Source: Hemicordylus capensis | Lineage: Eukaryota; Chordata; Lepidosauria; Squamata; Cordylidae | NCBI RefSeq assembly: GCF_027244095.1 | Contig: NC_069662.1 | Coordinates: forward strand, 12,240,501-12,304,500 | Reading direction: 5' to 3' | Length of the DNA: 64,000 nucleotides | Shown here: positions 1 through 7,577 of the stretch, one piece after another | How the letters are laid out: every line of letters begins with the position of its first letter | Position numbering within the stretch: position 1 is the first letter of the stretch | Notes under the pieces: model-generated | Told to the model about the DNA's origin: nothing | What the model saw: only the letters and a program-made list of their open reading frames with translations | Databases searched by the model: none | Translations under genes and position numbers: made by a program

Positions 1-2602
1 GTGGCCTTTGCTGGCTCTCGATCCAAGGTAACCCTTCAGGCTCATAGGCTCTCTCGTCAGGACAGGTATAGCTTTCTGAGGCACGAGTTCTCCTGCGAGC
101 ACTATAGGTGAGTATCAACTCTGTCGACTGTGGCATCCCTAGAGCCCCACATGGAGAATCAGAGTTAGCAGAGAGTCTGAGGAGCGAGAACTGGCCTTGT
201 TCTCTGCAATACACGGGGCATTGTAGAAACCTCCAGCGTTAGAAACGGATCCACATGTTTGCAGTGACATGAAAAATCAGGGATTCGTAGCATTCTGCGT
301 GCAAAGGCAGTGCTCTGTTACTGAGCTACGGCCCCATTCCCCATTGATGTTCAAATTCATGGAGATACCAGGGGCAAGCCTATGTGTTTTTGTTTTTTGG
401 TGTGTGTGTGTGGTTTTTTTTAAACCAGTCTGGAATGCCATAGAATTCAATGTAAGTCCCTGCATTGGTGTATCCTTAGATACTTGGATATCTCCAGAGT
501 TACAAACTGGAGCAAAAGTAACACTGGTGTAACTCCACCACTGGCACAAGAGCCAAAAACGGGTAGAGATGGGGGAGGAGCAGACTTCCAGCAAATTCTA
601 TACTCCTTCCAGACCACAGCAGTGTTCCCTCTAAGAGGGATTCCCAGATGTTGTTGACTACGACTCCCAGCAGAATCTCCAGCTGCAATGGCTTTTGCTT
701 GGGGATTCTGGGAGTTGTAGTCAACAACATCTGGGAATCCCTCTTAGAGGGAACACTGGACCACATGCTGCCTTATTTTGAGTCAGACCATTGGTCCATT
801 TAACACTGTATTGCCTTTAAGAACATAAGAACAACACTGTTGGATCAGGCCCATCAAGTCCTGCATCTAGTTTCCCACAGTGGCCCCATCAGTTGCCTCT
901 GGGAAGCCCACAAGCAAGAGGTGAGGGCATGCTCTCTCTCTTGCTGTTGCTCCCTTGCAACGGGTATTCAGAGGCATTCTGCCGGGAGGCCGCCTAAAGC
1001 CATCAAGTCTAGTAACTGCTGAATTTGTCCAAGCCCCCTTTAAAGTTCTGGATCACCTTCAGATATGAAAATGGTTAGGAGAAAAAAATGATGTGGCTTA
1101 ACAGTATCATTTTTATGGTGCCTGGCTAGGATATGGCTTAGTGTAGCCCGGGGTGGCATACACTAAGATGAGTGGCATACATACACTCAAAGATGAGTGG
1201 CATACACATGTGCATGCGTGCGCGTGCGCACACACACACAGGCTACGCCAGGGTTTCTTAACCTTGGGCCCCCAGATGTTGTTGGACTACAACTCCCAGA
1301 ATCCTCAGCTGCAATGGCTTTTGCTTGGGATTCTGGGAGCTGTAGTCCAACAACATCTGGGGGCCCAAGGTTAAGAAACCCTGGCGTAGCCTGTGTGTGT
1401 GTGCGCGCACACATGCACATGTGTATGCCACTCATCTTTGCCCCTAATCTTCTGCCTCTCTTATTCTCTTCCTGAGTAGGCTGAGGCTCCACAATCAGCC
1501 ACAGCTCTCCTCTGACTTCTTTCAAGCTGTAGCCAGACTGCCAAGGAAGTTTGACCCTGAGGAGTACAGACGTTTCATCAGTATCTATGGCACCCACTAC
1601 ATCAGCCAAGTGCACCTGGGCGGGCGTGTGCGCCATCTCCTGGCCCTGCAGACTTGCAGAATGGCCCTGGAGGGAGCTAAAGTGGATGACGTCAAGAAAT
1701 GCTTGACCTTGGATATCTCTCTAGGAGCCAAGGTGCTGTTCGGTTCCATCAGCTCCAAGTGCTTGGACCAATGGAGGGGCCAAGCGAAAGAACTCTTCTC
1801 TGTCAGCTACCACAAGCAGAGCATGGACGTGGTGGGAGGAGTGGTGGGAGGAGACAGCCTGGACACGGTGCGGTCTTCGGGTGCTGGGGAGGTCCACGGC
1901 GTCTCAGAATGGATGGCGAGTGTCAAAGCCAGGCCCGAGGTGATTGCTTATTCCCTCCAGCCGCTGCACACCTTGCTGACGCGAAGAGATGCAAAGAGGG
2001 TACCACTGAGGGAAGCTTTGAAAAACTATATCACACAGAGGGCCCTGAGGAGGGACTGCAGCCAACAGTGCCCCTATGGGGGATACTGGAACTCAGACGA
2101 CTCCTGCACATGCATGTGCCAAGCTGACGCGGTCAACAACAACATGTGTTGTGCGTGGAAGCCGGGCAGGGCCCGCCTCAAATTTCACATAAAAAGAGGA
2201 TTCAGCCTTTGGGGTGACCACTTCAGTGCCACCGATGCCTACATCAAAGTTTTCTTTCAGGGCCGGGAAATGCGGACCAGAGTCGTCAGGGGCAATAATG
2301 ACCCCTGGTGGGGTGAAACACTGGACTTCGGGGCCATCACGCTATCTGGCTTTAACCTTTTTAAGGTGGAGATCTGGGACAGTGATGTCTGGAATGATGA
2401 TAGGCTGGACTATTGCTATGGGAAGTTGGAGGCTGGACACCACGCCCGTAACTGCTATGCCGATTATGGACACATTGAGTATTCCTCCGAGGTGGAGTGT
2501 GGCCACGGCCTCGGTGGCCCCAGCTGCCATCACTATTCGCCTCTGCACATGCCAGTGTCTCGTTTCAATGACAGTAGCCCTTGGCACAGAGACTGGCACT
2601 GA
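1..2602 (+). CDS. PRF1: Perforin-1-like, 3' part (exons 1-107 and 1480-2602)
   Basis: This is a pore-forming cytolysin of cytotoxic-lymphocyte granules. Two exons are seen: 1-107 (donor at 108, phase 2) and 1480-2602 (acceptor AG at 1478-1479). Together they encode 409 residues and a TGA stop. The first exon opens in frame with VAFAGSRSK, matching human VAFAGSHSQ, and the second holds the MACPF signature YGTHYISQVHLGG. A cysteine-rich EGF-like module follows (CSQQCPYGGYW to NMCCA), then a C2 domain with ATDAYIKVFF, NNDPWW and IWDSDVWNDD, which keeps the aspartates expected for calcium binding. About 146 N-terminal residues, by comparison with the 555-residue human protein, lie left of the window. 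The ending SSPWHRDW is short, as in the family. No frame damage is seen. Human PRF1 is not next to PARP2, so this may be a paralogue, and the exact symbol is uncertain. Confidence 0.93.
620..758. mobile_element. Palindromic hAT-like MITE
   Basis: The ends are inverted repeats (CAGTGTTCCCTCTAAG at the left and its complement at the right), and the interior is also self-complementary around the core CCCAGATGTTGTTG. The flanks are gaccacag (612-619) and gaccacat (759-766), a 7/8 match. An 8-bp target duplication is the hallmark of hAT elements. Confidence 0.8.
820..1055 (-). mobile_element. CR1-type LINE, truncated 3' end
   Basis: It begins with the reptile CR1 tail (GAACATAAGAACA, then GGATCAGGCCC and CACAGTGGCCCC). 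The same tail occurs near 10277, 14262, 18490, 40763 and 57085, where longer copies reach recognisable reverse-transcriptase sequence. Confidence 0.7.
1188..1440. repeat. 253-bp near-perfect palindrome
   Basis: The left arm starts CAAAGATGAGTGGCATACAC and the right arm ends with its exact complement. The arms continue through alternating CA/CG dinucleotides, the word GGCTACGC and a hAT-like MITE (1249-1383), with the centre near 1314. Only a few mismatches lie in the dinucleotide tracts. The MITE explains the core. The flanking symmetry is unusual because a target duplication should be direct, not inverted. Confidence 0.9.
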
Positions 2603-2658
2603 TGAGGTAACAGTGGCCTCATTAGCCATGGTCACTCAGTATGAGACCAAGTTGGGAC

Positions 2659-2777
2659 CAGTGTTCCCTGTTGTTGACTACAGCTCCCATCATTCCCAGC
2701 TGCAATGGCCTTTGGTGCAAGGGATTATGGGAGTTCCAGTTGACAACATCTGGGAATCCCTGTTACAGGGAATGCTG
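2659..2777. mobile_element. Palindromic hAT-like MITE
   Basis: The ends CAGTGTTCCCTGT and ACAGGGAATGCTG are inverted, with the shared core CAACATCTGGGAATCC. The flanks GTTGGGAC (2651-2658) and GTCCCAAC (2778-2785) are exact reverse complements, so symmetry extends past the element as it does at 1188-1440. Confidence 0.75.
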
Positions 2778-3208
2778 GTCCCAACTTTGTTGGGACCAGG
2801 GCAAATGTTGCCAAGCTGGAGCATAGACAGTGTAATGTGGCAGATTAGCGGGGGGGGGGGGGAGGGGCTAGCGATTCTGCAGGTGAGGTTTGTCAGGACC
2901 AAGCAGTCATTTTTGTGGCCCTTGGGTATGCCTCCCTATCACAGGTCCCTTCTACCTTCTCTTCTTCCTGGGCCATGGCAGCTGCCTCAACGTGCTGACC
3001 TTTGACACTGGAAGTGGGGGGACAAGGAACAAAGCCACCTTTATCAGGTCAGCTCTGAAAGTGACTGGTTTTACAGAGCCTCCAGAACCTGCCACATACA
3101 GTAACCCACTAAATTCTCTTCCCAGAACCAGGATTGGGGTTGTTGTGAACCTACAAAGCTGCATTATACTGAGTCAGATCTGTGGTTCATCTATTCTAGC
3201 CCAATAAT

Positions 3209-3411
3209 GGCCTGGGTCTCACAGTCATTTAAATCTAGGTTTAATGTGGGTTATTTGCATTAGCATGATTGTGTGAACACATGCTGAGGTGGTTGCTGGG
3301 ACAAGATGAATCTGAGATTCCCACCTTGGTGTGGGTTCACACAATCATGTTAATGTTGGCAAATGGCAACCCACATTAAACCTAGATTTCAATGATTGTA
3401 TGAACCAGGCC
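3209..3411. mobile_element. Palindromic MITE, second family
   Basis: The ends GGCCTGGGTCTCACAGTCAT and ATGATTGTATGAACCAGGCC are imperfect inverted repeats. Inside, ATCTAGGTTTAATGTGGGTT is matched by AACCCACATTAAACCTAGAT. No protein is encoded. The superfamily is not clear. Confidence 0.7.
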
Positions 3412-4254
3412 AACATTTACTTAGACTACTAGGTGTTCTCCAGCATTTCAGGCCAAGATCTTGCCCAGCCTTGCTACTTGCAATTCTTCCTGTATGCAAC
3501 TATGATCCTATATGCAACTATGCTCAGGTGATACCCACAAATAATTATGCATATACGGGTGAGGTCACCAGCTTTTCTTTCTTTCTCAGACATAAATATC
3601 TAACTCCTGTGTCACTAGGATATACAGCATTTGATTATGCCTGTGCTGTTTGTAACAACTGAACCTCTCTTTCATTTATGCATCATATCCTATATTTAGA
3701 ATATTGTTTTTTTTAAGAATATACTGCAAGGGGTGGGGGTGGGAATGTCTCAATATAATTGAACTTTGTTCTTGGTTTAAAACAAACACACAAAAGGATT
3801 ATTCTATGCAGAATATAAACTCATAGAAGAATAACACAGTAATCTCTAGCTAAAATACACAGAACCCCCAACTCTATCTGAGCCCATGGAAGAAGTGGTG
3901 AGAATGAAGATCTTAGCAATGCTCAGGGATGATCCTTTCATGAGGCAAGTTGAGGTGTTTGCCTCAAGCAATGGATTATTGGGGCACTAATTGGGCAGCA
4001 GGATGCCCACTGTCACCTAAACTCCCTCCCTCGGCTGCCCCCCACAATCACTAGATCTATGTTTCTGGTAAACCATGGGGACTATGTTATTATTGGCACT
4101 ATATTAATTAAGGTGTACAGAAAGTTTATTCAGGTCTAGAATAAACATACCTTACAAAGAATGGCTGTGTCTTTCTACTATTACCTGCCTGTAGAAATAA
4201 GGAGACAGCTCTCATGCTCTGTTCATCAACCAAGTTTGAATGGAGTGGGGTAAC

Positions 4255-4456
4255 CGAGGGAAGCTTGGTAGCAAGCATGAGTTGTCCCCTTTACTAAGCA
4301 GGGTCTGGTAAGGTTTGCATTTGAATGGGACACCACATGTGTGAATTGCTGAGCAGCTGCATGCAGAAGGTTCCAAACAAGTTCCCTGGCTTCTCCAGAT
4401 AGGAGAGACCTTGGAGAAGCCGCTGCCCAGTCTGCACAAACAACACTCAGTGGAGT
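4255..4456 (+). mobile_element. 5S/tRNA-headed SINE, old copy
   Basis: The head TAAGCAGGGTCTGGTAAGG followed by GCATTTGAATGGGACACCAC resembles the internal-promoter part of 5S rRNA. The body GCAGAAGGTTCCAAACAAG and GGAGAAGCCGCTGCCCAGTC is shared with the other copies in the window. Confidence 0.65.
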
Positions 4457-4753
4457 ATACCACTTACTTACTTCCCGCTTCTCATTCCCCCAGTGTCAAA
4501 CGAGAGAGGTGCATTTTGTGCTGTAGAAGAAGACAGCTTCCTATGTGCCTAGGAAACGAAACTGTTGGGTGGAAAAAGGAAAGGGTGTACCCTCGAGTCA
4601 GCTCCTGGTTTTCTTGGTAGGATACTATTACTATTGGTAGGATACTATTGATACAGGGGTTTCCTATATTCTGGGAAACACACTAGCAGGGATTCGAACC
4701 AGCAACCTCCGGGCTGCTCCCCCGCCGCGCCCCGCCCCAAAACACAAACCCAG

Positions 4754-4757
4754 AAAA
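4754..4757 (-). terminator. Pol III terminator of RPPH1
   Basis: On the minus strand the RNA end is followed by a run of four T (plus-strand AAAA), the minimal Pol III stop signal. It lies just past the conserved 3' segment. Confidence 0.55.
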
Positions 4758-5091
4758 TACTGGGTGGAGACTAGTCTGAATTGGGTTATGAAGCTGCCGG
4801 GGCTGGCTTCACCTCTGCCCATTGTACTCATAATTGCTGGCCGTGAGTCCTTCCCAAGCCCCACGCGGGCCACCGGGGCATTCACGGGGGGGAGCGCGGA
4901 GCCCCCCACCCGCTTCTCCTGCCCCCATCTAGAGCCTCGCGTGGGGCCCACATTGCTGGGAGCTCACCCACCTCTAGGAGGCGGCACCCTGCTAGGGTGG
5001 TGCTCGGCCCTTCTCTCAGACCTTCCCAGAGGCGCGGGGGGTGATGGGCACCCAGTGGGTGGCCTCTACGGAGAGCTTCCTCCCAGCTTGT
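4757..5091 (-). ncRNA. RPPH1: RNase P RNA (H1 RNA)
   Basis: This is the catalytic RNA of nuclear RNase P, which removes tRNA 5' leaders. Read on the minus strand, it carries blocks matching human H1 RNA in order. These are GGGAGGAAGCTC near the 5' end, GGGAAGGTCTGAGA, GTGAGCTCCCAGCAATG with CACGCGAGG, GGGGGCAGGAGA, GACTCACGGCCAGC followed by a G/T-rich turn and ACAATGG, and CATAACCCAATTCAGACTA near the 3' end. The length, about 335 nt, agrees with the 341 nt human RNA. The 5' end is set about 28 nt after the TATA box and the 3' end at the T run, so each could be off by a few bases. PARP2 lies divergently on the other side, as in mammals. Confidence 0.93.
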
Positions 5092-5112
5092 CTACAACCG
5101 TTGCTCCGCGTT

Positions 5113-5120
5113 CTTTATAA
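5113..5120 (-). promoter_or_regulatory. RPPH1: TATA box of the RPPH1 Pol III promoter
   Basis: On the minus strand TTATAAAG lies about 28 bp before the inferred start of RPPH1. This is the usual place for the TATA element of a type 3 Pol III promoter such as H1, U6 or 7SK. Confidence 0.75.
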
Positions 5121-5138
5121 GAGCAGCGCCCGCGGGTT

Positions 5139-5157
5139 GCCCCACAGGTCAGGGCGA
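5139..5157 (-). promoter_or_regulatory. RPPH1: Candidate proximal sequence element (PSE)
   Basis: On the minus strand TCGCCCTGACCTGTGGGGC loosely fits the vertebrate PSE bound by SNAPc. It ends about 18 bp before the TATA box, close to the normal PSE-TATA spacing. The sequence match alone is weak; the spacing carries most of the argument. Confidence 0.45.
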
Positions 5158-5308
5158 GCAGCAGCTTGCGGCAGTTGCCCCTCTAGTCCGCTCCGCCACC
5201 CTTCCCCGCTCACCAGATCTTATTCGACAGCTGCCTGGCGCGGAATTTGGGCGGACAAGCCAGGAGAAAACACGAAACACGCGCGGCGACCATCATGCAA
5301 CGCTGGTT

Positions 5309-5316
5309 ATTTGCAT
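5309..5316 (-). promoter_or_regulatory. Octamer motif (distal element)
   Basis: ATTTGCAT on the plus strand is an exact octamer for Oct-1/POU2F1. It is about 220 bp upstream of the RPPH1 start, a typical distance for a distal sequence element in snRNA-type promoters. Confidence 0.6.
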
Positions 5317-5446
5317 CCCGCGAGCTGTCTATCCTTCCCGTTGCGAGCCCGTTTAGCCAACCAGGAGAGATGGGCCAGCGAGCGCCCGCCCATTCAGGCC
5401 CCGCCCCCCTCCTCTAGGGCCCCCCAGGGTTTCGGAGAGACGTAGG

Positions 5447-5454
5447 ATGCAAAT
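5447..5454 (+). promoter_or_regulatory. Octamer motif
   Basis: ATGCAAAT on the plus strand is an exact octamer. It is the second of three within 165 bp between RPPH1 and PARP2, so it may serve either gene. Confidence 0.55.
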
Positions 5455-5462
5455 TCGGGCGT

Positions 5463-5470
5463 ATGCAAAT
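5463..5470 (+). promoter_or_regulatory. Octamer motif
   Basis: ATGCAAAT is again exact, 16 bp from the previous copy and in the same orientation. The pair makes chance less likely in such GC-rich DNA. Confidence 0.55.
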
Positions 5471-7577
5471 ACAAGGGGAAAGGGTTGGCCCGTGGAACGT
5501 CGCCGGGAGCGCGCGCGCGGGGAACCGGGAAGAAGGCGGTGTGTTTACAGCTGGAGTCCCTAAGCAGCCGGCGGGACCCTGCAGGGCTCTCAGCTCGGTG
5601 GGTTGCAAGAGGGGGAAGCCTTCAGAGGAGCGTGCATGCTCCGCGCGGGGTGCAGAATAATAATGCTGCAAAGATTCTGCTCACAGAGTTAGGGTTCGAG
5701 AAGAGATCGGGCACGCTGGAGGGTGTAGATTAGCTTGCTTGCAGATGAATGGGGTATAGCCGGGGGTGTCCAGCCAGGCAGCGTCGCGGGAAGGGAGGTG
5801 TCTGTGGGGGGGGTGAGGAAACCTGCCTGCCCACTCAGGCAATCGGAGTCCCCTGGGCTTGGCATCGGAAGGAGCCATTTTAAATGCCAAGGCTCAGTCC
5901 TAGAGTAAAGAAATACTTTTTAATTGATTGGCCCTGTTGCGTTTTGATCGGCCTTTCTTCCAAGCACCTTCTGGTGGCATGGTGGGTGAGGCTGAGAAGT
6001 TGGTAAGTGGGGCAGATCACACCAGGGCCGAGCAGGGAGGCATTTGAACTCGTCCAAGTTCACCTCTCTATCTTTTATGCTGTATTGGAAAAAGGAATGC
6101 TTCTGAGCATGTGCTAAGTGTATTTCTGAAATTACTATTGGACAGCCACAGCCAGCCCCGCCTATTGATGGGTGGCGGGATCAGGTATAAAGAGCTTTTA
6201 GCAAACAAGGGGCATGGTCTATGGGTGGGTACCCCGCATTGGGCTACTGGATGGATGGGAATAAGGTCTTGCTTGGGGGATTAAATTTATTGCAGAGCTA
6301 TGTGCTATGGTGTTTGCTTTAAAAGCCCCAATGTTTTTTAAGTCGCACCCTTTCATAATTTAAGGAAAAAATTGCAGGAGCAGCATCTATGGATGCTTGG
6401 AGCTCAAATGCACCCTGGAGGTGTTGGAGTGGGTTGGAATACGTATATGTGAAAGCCACAGAGAGTCTTAGGACATCTTGACAGGTGTAAAGTGGCAGGT
6501 TACCAGTACCCTCTCATGTAGATGCATGTGTTATCCTCTGAAAGTTGGTGAGCACTGGGATGAATTAACTCCTGCTAACTGAGCCTTTTAAAGTAGAGAC
6601 TCTGTTACATTTAACAGGAGAAGATCAACTGTGCTTCAGCCCAGCCCAGCGTCCCCTACCATGGCTGCTGTGGGTGTCTTACCTTGTGGTGGTGCTTTTT
6701 AGACTGTGAGCCCCTTCAGGATAGCATACCGCTTTCTTGTTTTTGTCCCGTTTTTATTTAAAGCGCTTGGAACTATTTTGCTAGTGTATAAATAATGACA
6801 TGTGTATTGCTGAGTCCACCATCATTCTAAGTGAGAAGTGCACACCCTGCTGTGTTCTACTCAGAAGCAAGTGGGTGCTGGCTGTGGGCTCCGTGCCTAC
6901 TAAGCACAGCTTCATTGCTGTTCTGATGCTCGCTGCCGTTGGAAATTATGGGCGCAACATAGGAAACTGCCATATACTGAGTCAGACCATTGGTCTATCC
7001 AGCTCAGTATTGTCTTCACGGACTGGCAGCGGCTTCTCCAAGGTTTCAGGCAGGAATCTCTCTCAGCCCTATCCTGGAGAAGCCAGGGAGGGAACTTGAA
7101 ACCTTCTGCTCTTCCCAGAGCGGCTTCATCCCCTGAGGGGAATATCTGACGCTGTGCTTAGTCGGCATGGAAGCACTCTGCCTATGCAACCAGCGCCCAC
7201 TTGCTTTTGAGTAGAACTCCGCAGGCTGTGTGCACCTCGCTTAGAATGACAGTGGGCCGTGCAGTATGTAAGCTGATTATAATGACTAAAATTATCTGAC
7301 CAAGTCGGTTCTTGTCCATGAAAGCTCCACCAAAAGTCTCTTTGTACTTCAGGTACCCCAAGATGTTCTTCATTCCCTTTGCAGCAATAGATTAGCGCTG
7401 CTATTTCCCTGGCACTTGTGTCTGTGTAACTGCAGAGTTTGTTGTGGACGGTGTCAATTGATCCAGCTTAATGAAGAGTACAAAAGTTGCTGTTTGAGTT
7501 ATGGCTTTCCAGGTGACTCTCCAATGTTGTTTAGGTCTTTCCAAGGGACGGCACTCAGCCCTTTCCACGTGCCCTGG
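5471..7577. other. PARP2 5' region, no coding exon assigned
   Basis: The stretch continues the CpG-rich DNA to about 5700, then holds a strong donor-like site at 6003 (TTG|GTAAGT), a repeat with a LINE-like tail (about 6550-6800) and a 5S/tRNA SINE (about 6956-7172). A possible acceptor for the first coding exon is TTGTTTAG at 7534. The 5' untranslated exon of PARP2 should lie here but cannot be fixed from sequence alone. Confidence 0.5.
6956..7172 (-). mobile_element. 5S/tRNA-headed SINE, body part
   Basis: ACATAGGAAACTGCCATATA, then GACTGGCAGCGGCTTCTCC and CCCCTGAGGGGAATATCTG, is the body in reverse orientation. The 5S-like head is missing or decayed. Confidence 0.7.

Larger units (their letters stand above)
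108..1479 (+). other. Perforin intron filled with repeats
   Basis: The intron runs from donor GTGAGT to acceptor GAGTAG. It holds a hAT-like palindromic MITE (620-758), a CR1 3' end (about 820-1055), and a 253-bp palindrome with CA/GT-rich arms (1188-1440). I see no coding exon inside it. Confidence 0.8.
2603..4756. other. Intergenic: perforin 3' flank to RPPH1
   Basis: No exon was recognised. The interval holds a hAT-like MITE (2659-2777), a G-run (about 2850-2862), a second palindromic MITE (3209-3411) and a degenerate 5S/tRNA SINE (4255-4456). The stretch 3412-4250 shows nothing I recognise apart from AT-rich sequence. The perforin polyadenylation site was not fixed. Confidence 0.6.
4690..5700. 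promoter_or_regulatory. CpG-rich promoter region of RPPH1 and PARP2
   Basis: This is the only long CG-dense stretch in the window, with many CpG and GC runs, and it covers RPPH1 and the DNA between RPPH1 and PARP2. In mammals the RNase P RNA and PARP2 genes share a bidirectional promoter, and the same divergent order is seen here. I infer that PARP2 transcription starts in or near this region and that an untranslated first exon is spliced to the exon at about 7535. That exon was not located. Confidence 0.7.

Noticed and set aside
4140-4145. AATAAA as the perforin polyadenylation signal
   Set aside because: It is 1.5 kb after the stop with repeats between and no downstream GT-rich element that I can see.
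4664-5120. Open frames on both strands in the CG-rich segment
   Set aside because: They coincide with the RNase P RNA gene. The conserved RNA blocks explain the sequence better than a protein, and the frames have no splice or homology support.
5485-5733. Arg/Gly-rich open frame as PARP2 exon 1
   Set aside because: It starts in the right place for a promoter-proximal exon, but it lacks a donor that joins in phase to the WWE exon and resembles no PARP N terminus. CpG-rich DNA has few stops by chance.
6186-6192. TATAAAG with a nearby inverted CCAAT as a second PARP2 promoter
   Set aside because: Single motifs in otherwise ordinary DNA; no start site or exon can be tied to them.
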